Of a DNA stretch of 64,000 nucleotides, positions 50,014 to 58,603 are shown one piece after another. The stretch is taken from the NCBI RefSeq assembly GCF_021168555.1, contig NZ_JAJOZS010000011.1:1-64000 (forward strand), read 5' to 3'. This stretch comes from Stenotrophomonas sp. MMGLT7 (GTDB lineage Bacteria; Pseudomonadota; Gammaproteobacteria; Xanthomonadales; Xanthomonadaceae). The notes under the pieces are model-generated. The model saw only the letters and a list, made by a program, of their open reading frames with translations. It was not told the origin of the DNA and did no database searches. Made by a program: the position numbers and the translations under genes. How positions within the stretch are numbered: position 1 is the first letter of the stretch; every line of letters begins with the position of its first letter.

Positions 50014-51519
50014 ATGTCCCTCATCGACACCCTCGCCCCGTTGCGCGCCCATGCCGGCGCCCGCCTCACCCACGGCCTGGACGATGCCACCATCGAGCGA
50101 CTGGGCCGGACCCACCCGACGCTGCGGCAGGCCGTCGAGGCCGCCGCCGCCGAGTACCTGCGGCTGAAGGACGAGTTCGCCGATCTGCTCGACCGCGACG
50201 AGGAGGCACAGGTCCGCGCCGTCCAGGCCGGGTTCGTGAACTTCTATGCCGAGGACGCGGTACAGCCCTACGTCGCCCTCGCCGCGCGCGGGCCGTGGCT
50301 GGTCACGCTCAAGGGCGCGGTGCTGTACGACGCCGGCGGCTACGGCATGCTCGGCGCAGGCCACACGCCGGAAACCGTGCTGGCGGCGCTGGCCAGGCCG
50401 CAGGTGATGGCCAACATCATGACCCCGAGCCTGGCGCAGCTGCGCTTCGACAAGGCGCTGCGCACGGAGATCGGCCATTCGCGCGCGCAGGGCGGCGGCT
50501 GCCCGTACACCAGGTTCATGTGCCTGAACTCCGGTTCCGAGGCGGTGGGCCTGGCCGGACGCATCGCCGACATCAACAGCAAGCTGGCCACCGACCCGGG
50601 CGCCGCGCATGCCGGCCGCGCGATCAAGCGGGTCGTGGTCAAGGGCAGCTTCCATGGCCGCACCGAACCGCCGGCGCGCTACTCCGACTCCTCGCGCAAG
50701 AGCTACCTGCAGCACCTGGCCAGCTACCGCGGCGAGGATTCGCTGATCGCCATCGCCCCCTACGACGTGGCCGCGCTGGAACGCGCCTTCGCCGACGCCG
50801 AGGCCAACGGCTGGCACATCGAGGCGCTGTTCCTGGAGCCGGTGATGGGCGAAGGCGACCCAGGCCGCGCGGTGCCGGTGGAGTTCTACGCCGCCGCACG
50901 GCGCCTGAGCCGCGAGCACGGCAGCCTGTTCCTGGTCGATTCGATCCAGGCCGGCCTGCGCGCGCAGGGAGTGCTGTCGATCGTCGACTACCCCGGCTTC
51001 GAGGATCAGGACGCGCCGGACATGGAGACCTATTCCAAGGCGCTCAACGCCGCGCAGTTCCCACTCTCGGTGCTGGCGCTGAACGAGCGCGCCGCCGGCC
51101 TGTACCGCAAGGGCGTGTACGGCAACACCATGACCTCCAACCCGCGCGCGCTGGACGTGGCCTGCGCCACGCTGGCGCTGCTGACGCCGCAGCTGCGCGA
51201 GAACATCCGCGCCCGCGGCGAGCAGGCGGTGCGCAAGCTGGAGGCGCTGAAGAAGGAGCTGGGCGGACTGATCACCGGCGTGCAGGGCACCGGCCTGCTG
51301 TTCTCCTGCGAACTGGCGCCGCAGTTCAAGTGCTACGGCGCCGGCTCGACCGAGGAGTGGCTGCGCCGGCACGGCCTGAACGTGATCCATGGCGGTGCCA
51401 ACTCGCTGCGCTTCACCCCGCACTTCGCCATCGACGAGGCCGAGCTGGACCTGCTGGTCGGGCTGGTCGGGCGTGCGCTGCGCGAAGGCCCGCGGCGGGA
51501 GCAGGCCGCGGCGGCGTAG
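50014..51519 (+). CDS. Class III pyridoxal-phosphate aminotransferase
   Basis: A 501-residue enzyme related to acetylornithine, ornithine and lysine-epsilon aminotransferases. Visible features: the cofactor-phosphate motif NSGSEAVGLAGRIAD, the ring-binding Asp in FLVDSIQAG (Ser where the usual Glu would be) and the Schiff-base Lys342 in YSKALNAAQ. It has an unusually long N-terminal region (about 75 residues before the fold) and no Gly-Gly before the lysine, so it is a divergent member and the substrate cannot be named. It diverges from the Lrp/AsnC regulator. Confidence 0.82.
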   Translation: MSLIDTLAPLRAHAGARLTHGLDDATIERLGRTHPTLRQAVEAAAAEYLRLKDEFADLLDRDEEAQVRAVQAGFVNFYAEDAVQPYVALAARGPWLVTLKGAVLYDAGGYGMLGAGHTPETVLAALARPQVMANIMTPSLAQLRFDKALRTEIGHSRAQGGGCPYTRFMCLNSGSEAVGLAGRIADINSKLATDPGAAHAGRAIKRVVVKGSFHGRTEPPARYSDSSRKSYLQHLASYRGEDSLIAIAPYDVAALERAFADAEANGWHIEALFLEPVMGEGDPGRAVPVEFYAAARRLSREHGSLFLVDSIQAGLRAQGVLSIVDYPGFEDQDAPDMETYSKALNAAQFPLSVLALNERAAGLYRKGVYGNTMTSNPRALDVACATLALLTPQLRENIRARGEQAVRKLEALKKELGGLITGVQGTGLLFSCELAPQFKCYGAGSTEEWLRRHGLNVIHGGANSLRFTPHFAIDEAELDLLVGLVGRALREGPRREQAAAA

Positions 51520-51524
51520 GCGCG

Positions 51525-51587
51525 TGGAGCGGAGCTTGCTCCGCTGCTTTTGCCGGTAAAGCCCCAGCGGAGCAAGCTCCGCTCTAC
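51525..51587. repeat. GTAG-type REP inverted pair (family B copy 3)
   Basis: GTGGAGCGGAGCTTGCTCCG ... CGGAGCAAGCTCCGCTCTAC around GCTTTTGCCGGTAAAGC. The left terminus has GTGG instead of GTAG. It separates the converging aminotransferase and pyrophosphatase genes, and its right end supplies the pyrophosphatase stop codon. Confidence 0.85.
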
Positions 51588-52207
51588 GGGGATCTGTCCT
51601 GCCGCTCGCCGAACCTTTGCAGCGCCTCGCCGATCAGCCGCCGCGCCTCGGCGGCGTCGCCCCAGCCGTGCAGCTCGACCGGATTGCGCCCCTTCGGCAG
51701 GTCCTTGTAGACGCGGAAGAACGCCTCGATGCGCTCGCGCTCGGCTTGCGGCAGGTCGCCCAGGTCGCGGATACCGGCGTAGCTGGGATCGACCTTGTCG
51801 GTGGGCACGCCGACGACCTTCTCGTCGTGCTCGCCGGCGTCGATCATGCGCAGCACCCCGATCGGGCGGAAGCGGATCAGCACGCCCGGGTACAGCGGCT
51901 CGCGGGTCAGCACCAGCGCATCGAGCGGATCGCCATCGCCGGCCAGCGTGCGCGGCATCGAGCCGTAGTTGGCCGGGTACGCCACCGGCATCGACTGGAA
52001 GCGGTCGACGAACACCAGCCCGTCCTCGCCGATCTCGTACTTGGTGAAGCTGCCGGCCGGGATCTCCACCGCCAGGTTCACCTCATCCGGCGCGGTCGCC
52101 GGCTGCGCGGCCAGGAACGGGTGGCGGACGTGGTCGTCACCCTGCGCCGTCGCCACGGCGAGCAGCAGGCCCAGCAGCAGCGGGCGGATCGTTCGTTTCC
52201 TGGTCAT
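51584..52207 (-). CDS. ppa: Inorganic pyrophosphatase (family I) with an export signal
   Basis: Hydrolyses pyrophosphate to phosphate. The 207-residue protein has the family I signature DGDPLDALVL and conserved FTKYEIGEDGLVFVDRF, VGVPTDKVDP and FFRVYKDLPKGRNPVELHGW. Unlike the usual cytoplasmic enzyme it begins with an apparent signal peptide (TRKRTIRPLLLGLLLAVATA), so it likely acts in the periplasm. ATG 52207 follows GAGGAAATCCC; an in-frame TTG at 52222 is less likely. The stop codon lies in a REP. It precedes the phosphatase-phytase operon on the same strand. Confidence 0.88.
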   Translation of the reverse strand: MTRKRTIRPLLLGLLLAVATAQGDDHVRHPFLAAQPATAPDEVNLAVEIPAGSFTKYEIGEDGLVFVDRFQSMPVAYPANYGSMPRTLAGDGDPLDALVLTREPLYPGVLIRFRPIGVLRMIDAGEHDEKVVGVPTDKVDPSYAGIRDLGDLPQAERERIEAFFRVYKDLPKGRNPVELHGWGDAAEARRLIGEALQRFGERQDRSP

Positions 52208-52343
52208 GGGATTTCCTCGCAAACCACGTGTGAGTCCGGATCCGTCGTTCCCGCGAAGCGGGACTCGGTGCTAGGCGGCAGCGCGTATCAAGTCGCCCGG
52301 TCTCCGCCTTCGCCTGCTTATTAATCCAACAGCAGCTGAAAGC

Positions 52344-52475
52344 TCCCTTCTCCCGCTTGCGGGGGAAGGTGCCCGAAGGGCGGATGGGGGCTGCCTGGAG
52401 CATGGGAAAGCCACAGCAAAAGCTCCCCCCATCCGGCGCTGCGCGCCCCCTTCCCCCGCAAGCGGGAGAAGGGAA
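52344..52475. repeat. MITE-like inverted repeat (copy 3)
   Basis: TCCCTTCTCCCGCTTGCGGG ... CCCGCAAGCGGGAGAAGGGA with inner GGTGCCCGAAGGGCGGATGG and CATCCGGCGCTGCGCGC. The centre matches copy 2 almost base for base, so these two copies look recent. It lies between the pyrophosphatase and the acid phosphatase genes. Confidence 0.88.
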
Positions 52476-52545
52476 GCGGCCTGTCCGCCATCGAAGACAT
52501 CCCCGGGAGCCGACGCCATCCGGAGCCACCGCAACGGACTCCCGG

Positions 52546-53928
52546 TCATTCCCAGCAGCGGTCCGCCCTGCCCTTCGGCGACACCGCCCGGGCGCAGTCG
52601 CGCGGGGCGATGCGGCCTTCCTCGTGCTCGACCAGGCGCTTGCCGGCGCCGTCGCGGACCAGTTCGAAGGCGTCGTACAGCCGCCCGGTGGCGGTGCGCG
52701 ACTCGTAGGCCAGCCGCTGCGGGTCGATCCGCAGCACCTGGTACAGCTGGGTGTCCTCGGCGACCGGCTTCATCGTCCGCCGCGCATGCTGCGATAGCCG
52801 GTACTGCTTGGGCCCGGCCACCGACACCACGAACACCGGCGTGGACGCACTGCCCTCGTCGCTGCGGCGACCATAGGTGTGGTCGTGGCCCTGCAGTACC
52901 AGGTCCACCTTGTGCCGGCGGATCACAGGCAGCACCTGCTCGGCCAGCTTCGCGTTCTCGCGCGCCGCGTTGGGCGAATAGAACGGCTGGTGGACCATCA
53001 CGATCGACCATGGATGCGGATTGTCGGCCAGCACCTTGTCCAGCCACGCCGCCTGCGCCGCACCGGTGCCCAGGTCCAGCGCCGAGGTGCCGTCGAGCAC
53101 GGCGACGCGCACGCCCTGGTAGTCGAACCAGTAGCTGGTACCGTCCGCCGCCGGCGCGCCGTTGCGCGGCAGCGCGAACGTCGCCGGCCAGTGCCGGCCG
53201 AGCACGCGGCGCTCCTGCGGGGTGTCCTCGAACTCCTCGAAGTACTCGTGGTTGCCCGCCGCCGGCGCCACCGCGGTGCCTTCCAGCAGCCAGCGCCCGG
53301 CCTCGAACCACTCGCCCCACTCGCTGTCGTCGGCGCCGTCGCCACCGCTGACCAGGTCGCCGGCGAACAGCGCCAGCCGCGCATCCGGCGTGCTGCGCCA
53401 GGCCTGGCGGATCACCCGCGAGACATGGCTGAGATTCTTGTTCTGGGTGTCGCCGAAGTACAGCAGGGTCAGCGGCGCGCCGGCCGCGGCGGCGGTGCGG
53501 AAATGGGTCCACGCACCCCAGGTATCCGCGCCCTGCACCCGGTAGGCGTACAGCGTGTCCGGCTGCAGCCCGTCGATGTCGGCGCGGTGGTGGTGCGAGA
53601 GGCCGTTCTCGCTCTCCAGCACGGTGGTCGCGGCGACGATGCGGCGCGGCGTGCCCAGGTCGGGCGAGTCGCCGGCCACCACCAGTTCCAGCAGCGGCTT
53701 CTCGACCGAAGCATCGGTCCGCCACATCACCGCGAAACCGTGCGCGCCGTCCTGCGCCGGCGAGGCGACGATGCGGTCGGGAAAGCCGCTGGCGGCATAG
53801 TGCCGGCTCGACGCCGGCACCTGGGTGTTGGGCTCGGCTGCCGGCGCGGCAGTGGCGAACGCCGATGCCAGCGCCAGCAGCAGCGCCCCGCCCCATCCCC
53901 TGGGATGCCTGCGCCTCACTGCGCGCAT
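52546..53928 (-). CDS. Secreted metallophosphatase, purple-acid-phosphatase type
   Basis: A 460-residue exported phosphoesterase. Signal peptide (1-30, ending TAAPAAEPN), an N-terminal fibronectin-like domain (FAVMWRTDASVEKPLLELVV, LQPDTLYAYRVQGADTWG) and a metallophosphatase domain with the five metal motifs: LLYFGDTQ, LFAGDLVSGGDG, AAGNHEY, VMVHQPFY and LQGHDHTYGR. The start ATG 53928 overlaps the phytase end by 13 bases, implying coupling. It probably removes phosphate from the lower inositol phosphates or other esters released by the phytase. Confidence 0.9.
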   Translation of the reverse strand: MRAVRRRHPRGWGGALLLALASAFATAAPAAEPNTQVPASSRHYAASGFPDRIVASPAQDGAHGFAVMWRTDASVEKPLLELVVAGDSPDLGTPRRIVAATTVLESENGLSHHHRADIDGLQPDTLYAYRVQGADTWGAWTHFRTAAAAGAPLTLLYFGDTQNKNLSHVSRVIRQAWRSTPDARLALFAGDLVSGGDGADDSEWGEWFEAGRWLLEGTAVAPAAGNHEYFEEFEDTPQERRVLGRHWPATFALPRNGAPAADGTSYWFDYQGVRVAVLDGTSALDLGTGAAQAAWLDKVLADNPHPWSIVMVHQPFYSPNAARENAKLAEQVLPVIRRHKVDLVLQGHDHTYGRRSDEGSASTPVFVVSVAGPKQYRLSQHARRTMKPVAEDTQLYQVLRIDPQRLAYESRTATGRLYDAFELVRDGAGKRLVEHEEGRIAPRDCARAVSPKGRADRCWE

Positions 53929-55088
53929 TCCTTCAGCGCCAGCGCCTTGGCGACGTCGCGCCAGTCGAACGCCGCCACCGCCTGGTCGTCGTGCAGCGCG
54001 TAGAACACGCCCTGCGGGAAGCGCGCGTCGCCATGCATGTCCAGCCACACGCCGTCGGTATTGGCGGTGACCTTGCCGGCGAACGCGCCGACGTGCTCCA
54101 GCGTCTGCCGGTCGAACACGTGGAACAGACTGCGGTCCTTGAACTGGTCGGTGCCGATCCAGTAGCCGCTGCCGTCGGCGCAGGCCTGCAGCGCGATGCC
54201 CTCGGCCTGCGCCTTGTACAGGTCGGCGCCGATGTCGCGGCCGCGGTACCTGCCGTCGGCCAGGCCGTACTCGCGCAGCCGGGTGCCGACTGCGGTGTCC
54301 TCCTCGGCCAGCAGCAGGCGATCGTGCGCGGGATCGCCGAACACCGACTCGGCGATGCGGATCGCGCCCGCCTCGCCGGTGTCGCCGAAGCTCTGCAGCA
54401 GCCGCGCGCTCCAGGTCCCACCCTGCTCCTGCAACTGGTAGCGGCGGAAGCGGTGGCCGAGGTCGGCCAGCGGCGGCACCGTTTCCTCGTCGGCGCCGAG
54501 CATGTAGTTGTCGCTGACGACGACCTCGATGCCGCCGTCCTTCTCGCGTGCCCACAGCCCGTAGGGCTTGCCCAGGTCCTCGGCGCCGAACGTCAGCAGC
54601 GATTCGAATCCCGGCAGCGAGAACACCTGCACGCGATGGTTGTCGCGCTCCACCACCAGCACCTTGTCGCCGACCACGGCGATGCCGTTGGGCCGGTCCA
54701 GCTGCCCGGGGGCGCTGCCCTTGCCGCCGACGCTGCGCAGGCGCTGCCCGCTGTCGCCGTCGAACACCACCAGCTCGCCGCTCTTCTTGGCGGTGGTGAT
54801 GACCCAGCGCTTGCCGTCCGGCGCGATCCAGCTCGCCGGCGAGTCGAGGTTGTCGGCCGGGCTCGCGGCGGTGACGAAGGCCTCGGCCACCACCTCGTGC
54901 GGGACCTGGGCCTCGCTCAGCAGCGGATCCTTCTCGGCCTGCTCGTCCGGTTCGCGGTCGGCGGCCGCAGCCGCGGCTGGCGCGCTCGCCGGCGCAACCT
55001 CGGCCTGCGGCGCCCTGCTGCAGGCCACGGCCAGGCCGCAGGCCAGCGCCAGCGTGCCCAGGCGCAGGATAGACACAGCCGCCCTCAC
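53916..55088 (-). CDS. Beta-propeller phytase lipoprotein
   Basis: A 390-residue lipoprotein (signal with lipobox AVAC-S, Cys about 22) followed by an Ala/Pro/Glu-rich linker and a six-bladed propeller (SWIAPDGKRWVITTAKKSGE, NGIAVVGDKVLVVERDNHRV, FHVFDRQTLEHVGAFAGKV). This is typical of calcium-dependent 3-phytases, which release phosphate from phytate. The GTG start at 55088 overlaps the receptor stop as GTGA. Its pairing with a TonB-dependent receptor is known among BPP phytases of related bacteria. Confidence 0.85.
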   Translation of the reverse strand: MRAAVSILRLGTLALACGLAVACSRAPQAEVAPASAPAAAAAADREPDEQAEKDPLLSEAQVPHEVVAEAFVTAASPADNLDSPASWIAPDGKRWVITTAKKSGELVVFDGDSGQRLRSVGGKGSAPGQLDRPNGIAVVGDKVLVVERDNHRVQVFSLPGFESLLTFGAEDLGKPYGLWAREKDGGIEVVVSDNYMLGADEETVPPLADLGHRFRRYQLQEQGGTWSARLLQSFGDTGEAGAIRIAESVFGDPAHDRLLLAEEDTAVGTRLREYGLADGRYRGRDIGADLYKAQAEGIALQACADGSGYWIGTDQFKDRSLFHVFDRQTLEHVGAFAGKVTANTDGVWLDMHGDARFPQGVFYALHDDQAVAAFDWRDVAKALALKECAQ

Positions 55089-57622
55089 AGCTTCACCCGG
55101 ATGCCGACGGCGTAGGTACGGCCGTACTCCTCGTACTGCTGGGTATGCGAGCGCGTGCCCTGGTAGCGTTCCAGCGGCTTGTCGAGCAGGTTGGAGGCGT
55201 CGAAGTAGAGCTGCACGTTGTCGGTGACCTGGTAGTCGAGGCTGAAATCGAGCTGGGTGTTCGGTGCCACGAAGATATCGTAGTCGCGGGCCTTGCCCAA
55301 CTCGTCCAGGTACTCGCTGCGGTGCACCGCCGACAGCCGCGTGGAGAAGCCGTTCTTCTCGTAGCCGAGGAAGGCGGTGTAGACGTTCTTGGAGGCGCGC
55401 GGCAGGCTGAAGTCCTCGCCGGCGCGGCCATCCAGGCCCGGGTCGAAATCGGTATGCAGCCAGGTGCCGCTGACGCCACCGAGCAGGCCGTCCCAGCCTT
55501 CCGGCAGGAAGTCGAACTGCTGCTGCCAGTTGAACTCGGCGCCGTAGACCTTGGCCTTGTCGCCGTTGATCGCCGTGCTGACGTCGTAGCCGACATAGGC
55601 CGGATCGTTGTTGCTCACGGTCTCGACGATGTAGCCGTCGATCGACTTGTGGAACAGGCCCAGCGAGACGATGCCGCTCTTGCCCAGGTACTTCTCGAAC
55701 GACAGGTCGACGTTGGTCGACTCGTACGGATCGAGGTTCGGATTGCCAAGCTCGACCTCGCGGTCGGCGTTGTTGATGGTCGCGTGCGGGGCGATCTGGC
55801 CGAAGCCCGGGCGCGAGACGGTCTTGTTGACCGCACCGCGCAGCACCCAATCGTCGCCGCTGTCCCAGCGCAGGTGCAGGCCCGGCAGCACGTTGGTGTA
55901 GCTGGTGCTGGCCTCCAGCGGGCTCACCGCGAAGGACTCGTCGTCGGCGACGGAGACCTCGTTGCCGGTCGCCTTGAACTGGGTGTTCTCCACGCGCACG
56001 CCGGCGATCAACCGCAACGCGCCGATGTCCCAGGTGCCCATCGCGTAGGCGGCAAGGATGTCCTCCTTGGCGGCATAGTCCTCCGACAGCAGGCTCACCG
56101 CGTTGCTGCTGGCATCGCCCTCGTCGGCGCTGTACAGGTGGCCGTACTGCGCCCAGTAGGCGCGCATCGCCGAGGAGCTGAGCGCCTCGCCCAGGCTGTT
56201 GCGACGGTGCGAGGGCGGCGCCACGGTCCAGCCGGACAGATCGATGTCGGGCCCCTCGGACAGCTCGGTCTCGTTCTTGTCGACGTTGCGCTCGCGCCAG
56301 CGCCCGAGCAGGCCGAACTTGTAGCTGGCGTTGTCGCCGTCGAAGCGCACGTTGACCTTGGCGCTGTACTCGTCGTCGTCGGTGCGGCCGGGCGAGAGCA
56401 CGACCTTGTCGAACTCGTAGTTGCCGTTGGAGATCCAGTCGTCGCTGGACAGGCCGATCACCGGGATCCTGCCGTTCTGGTCGATGGTGGCGTCGAGATC
56501 GTCGCCGCCGTACTCGAAGCGCCCCTCCATCTCGTCGTTCACCCGCTCGCGGGTCTTGGTGTAGCCGGCCTGGTAGTCCAGCACCGCGCCGTCGAAGCGG
56601 TTCTCGCCGCCGAGGCTGGCCGCCAGCGTGTCCTGCTTCTTGGTGCGGTAGCGCACCCGCTTGGTGATCTCGTCGACCGGCGCCGAATAGGTGCCGTCGC
56701 CGCTGGCCTCGACATCGTCGGTATCGAAGGCGATCACCGTGTTCTGGCGGGTCTCGGCATCCTGGTAGTCGCTGAACAGCGTGCGCAGGTAGTAGCGGTT
56801 GTCCTCGTCCGGGCGCCAGTCGAGGTTGAGGTTGGCGCCGACCCGCTTGCGGTCCACGTAGTACTTGCGGCGCTGCTGCTCTATCATGACCATGTCGCCG
56901 TTGCCGATCTCGTCGTACTCGCCCTCGGTGTTGTCGGACTGGAACTCGCGGTCCTGGTAGTTCACGCCCAGCGCCACGCCGAAGGTGTTGTCGGCGAACA
57001 TGTCGCTGTAGTTGAACGAGGCCTTGGGGCTGGTCTTGCCGCTGAGCTGCTGGCGGTTGGCTTCCAGCTTGCCGCGGATGCTGCGGCCGTCGCGGTCGAA
57101 CGCCGAGGCCGACTCGACCAGGATCGCGCCGCCGATGGAGTCGCCGGGCATGTCCGGGGTCGGCGACTTGACCACCTTGAGCCGCTCGGTGGACTCGGAC
57201 GGAATCAGGTCCATCGGCGCGGCGCGGTTGTCGCTCTCCGGGGTGCCGATCGCGACGCCGTCGACGCTGACGCTGTTCAGCGCCGCATCCAGGCCGCGCA
57301 CCACCACGAAGCGGCCCTCGCCCTGGTCGCGGGTGACGCTGACGCCCGGCAGGCGCTGCAGCGACTCTGCCACGTTCTGGTCGGGGTAGTCGCCCACCTC
57401 GTCGGCCGAGACCGCGTCGAGGATGGCGTCGGACTCGCGCTTGAGGTCCACCGCGCGTGCCTGCGCCTCCAGCTGCGGACGCACCTCGATGCGGTCAAGG
57501 TCGGTGGCGGCGACCGCCCCCGCCGCCGCGACAGCGCCACCGGCCTGCTCCGCGTCGGCAGCGGCGGAGAGGAATGCCAGCGACAGCGACATTGCGATGT
57601 AGAGCGGTTTTCTAGCGGACAC
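55085..57622 (-). CDS. TonB-dependent outer-membrane receptor (phytate or phosphate-ester uptake)
   Basis: An 845-residue receptor of the large xanthomonad TonB-dependent receptor family. Signal peptide (YIAMSLSLAFLSAAADA), a plug domain with DYPDQNVAESLQRLPGVSVT and a 22-strand barrel ending in the C-terminal aromatic-basic pattern YAVGIRVKL. GTG 57622 is chosen because a PhoB-like promoter lies just upstream and would sit inside any longer version. It is the first gene of the receptor-phytase-phosphatase operon and presumably takes up an organic phosphate or its metal complex. Confidence 0.9.
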   Translation of the reverse strand: MSARKPLYIAMSLSLAFLSAAADAEQAGGAVAAAGAVAATDLDRIEVRPQLEAQARAVDLKRESDAILDAVSADEVGDYPDQNVAESLQRLPGVSVTRDQGEGRFVVVRGLDAALNSVSVDGVAIGTPESDNRAAPMDLIPSESTERLKVVKSPTPDMPGDSIGGAILVESASAFDRDGRSIRGKLEANRQQLSGKTSPKASFNYSDMFADNTFGVALGVNYQDREFQSDNTEGEYDEIGNGDMVMIEQQRRKYYVDRKRVGANLNLDWRPDEDNRYYLRTLFSDYQDAETRQNTVIAFDTDDVEASGDGTYSAPVDEITKRVRYRTKKQDTLAASLGGENRFDGAVLDYQAGYTKTRERVNDEMEGRFEYGGDDLDATIDQNGRIPVIGLSSDDWISNGNYEFDKVVLSPGRTDDDEYSAKVNVRFDGDNASYKFGLLGRWRERNVDKNETELSEGPDIDLSGWTVAPPSHRRNSLGEALSSSAMRAYWAQYGHLYSADEGDASSNAVSLLSEDYAAKEDILAAYAMGTWDIGALRLIAGVRVENTQFKATGNEVSVADDESFAVSPLEASTSYTNVLPGLHLRWDSGDDWVLRGAVNKTVSRPGFGQIAPHATINNADREVELGNPNLDPYESTNVDLSFEKYLGKSGIVSLGLFHKSIDGYIVETVSNNDPAYVGYDVSTAINGDKAKVYGAEFNWQQQFDFLPEGWDGLLGGVSGTWLHTDFDPGLDGRAGEDFSLPRASKNVYTAFLGYEKNGFSTRLSAVHRSEYLDELGKARDYDIFVAPNTQLDFSLDYQVTDNVQLYFDASNLLDKPLERYQGTRSHTQQYEEYGRTYAVGIRVKL

Positions 57623-57653
57623 GGGCCATTCCGGATGTGAAGAATGGTTGGGT

Positions 57654-57687
57654 ACACTATGGCGGTCCGGTTTCAATCGCATGACAC
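57654..57687 (-). promoter_or_regulatory. PhoB-like promoter of the receptor-phytase operon
   Basis: On the - strand: GTGTCAT-GCGA-TTGAAAC, ten bases, then TAGTGT. The geometry is that of a Pho box (two 7-mers, 4-base spacer) standing in for the -35. The first half matches CTGTCAT at 6 of 7 positions, the second at only 3 of 7, so this is a weak to moderate case. The start would be near 57647. Confidence 0.45.
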
Positions 57688-57771
57688 TCCGCTGCCGCCT
57701 GCGGCACTTCCGGGCTGTCGCGACGCCCCCGGACTGCGGCAAACTGAAGCCCCCATTCCCTCGCGCAGCCC

Positions 57772-58404
57772 ATGAAGATCGTCGAAGTCTCCCACCCGCT
57801 CGTCCGCCACAAGATCGGCCTGCTGCGCGATGCCTCGCTCAGCACCAAGGGATTCCGCGAACTGGTCACCGAGCTGGGCACCCTGCTCGCCTACGAAGCC
57901 ACCAGGGACCTGGAGACGGAGACCTACACCCAGCAGGGCTGGGCCGGACCGGTCCGGGTCGAGCGCATCGCCGGCGCCAAGATCACCCTGGTGCCGATCC
58001 TGCGCGCCGGCCTGGGCATGATGCCCGGCGTGCTGGCGCTGATCCCGGCCGCGCGGGTGAGCGTGGTCGGCCTGCAGCGCGACGAGGAGACGCTGCAGCC
58101 GGTGCCCTACTTCGAACGCCTCACCGGCCGCCTGGAAGAGCGCGAGGCGCTGATCCTGGACCCGATGCTGGCCACCGGTGGCACCCTGATCGCCACCATC
58201 GGCATGCTCAAGCGCGCCGGCGCGCGGCGCATCAAGGGCATTTTCCTGGTCGCCGCGCCCGAGGGGCTGCGGGCGGTGGAGGCGGCGCATCCGGACGTGG
58301 AGATCTACACCGCCGCCATCGACCAGCGCCTCAACGAGAAGGGCTACATCCTGCCCGGCCTGGGCGACGCCGGCGACCGAATCTTCGGCACCCGGCTGGA
58401 GTGA
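57772..58404 (+). CDS. upp: Uracil phosphoribosyltransferase
   Basis: Salvages uracil to UMP with PRPP. The 210-residue protein has [20 protein letters not shown] and the PRPP-binding [16 protein letters not shown], plus the C-terminal uracil loop [16 protein letters not shown]. The start ATG 57772 gives [20 protein letters not shown], the canonical N-terminus. It diverges from the receptor operon. A family A REP follows the stop. Confidence 0.96.
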   Translation: MKIVEVSHPLVRHKIGLLRDASLSTKGFRELVTELGTLLAYEATRDLETETYTQQGWAGPVRVERIAGAKITLVPILRAGLGMMPGVLALIPAARVSVVGLQRDEETLQPVPYFERLTGRLEEREALILDPMLATGGTLIATIGMLKRAGARRIKGIFLVAAPEGLRAVEAAHPDVEIYTAAIDQRLNEKGYILPGLGDAGDRIFGTRLE

Positions 58405-58486
58405 CCGCCGCCCGGGCGCGGCTCCGCCTCTTGCTGGAGCGACCGGCCTCTCGCTGAAACGGCTGCGGGAGCGGCGTAGGAACGAC

Positions 58487-58552
58487 GTAGGAGCGACTTC
58501 AGTCGCGATGGGCTTTACCGGTAGAGCCTCTCGCGACTGAAGTCGCTCCTAC
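58487..58552. repeat. GTAG-type REP inverted pair (family A copy 5)
   Basis: GTAGGAGCGACTTCAGTCGC ... GCGACTGAAGTCGCTCCTAC around GGGCTTTACCGGTAGAGCC, between the converging upp and ggt genes. Confidence 0.9.
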
Positions 58553-58603
58553 GCCTCTCTACATTATTCCTGCAACGCCGGCCGGGCTCCCCGGGTCCCG
58601 GCG

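Noticed and set aside
57653-57658. TACACT as -10 of upp
   Set aside because: No acceptable -35 at 16-18 bases; the same bases fit better as the opposite-strand -10 of the receptor operon.
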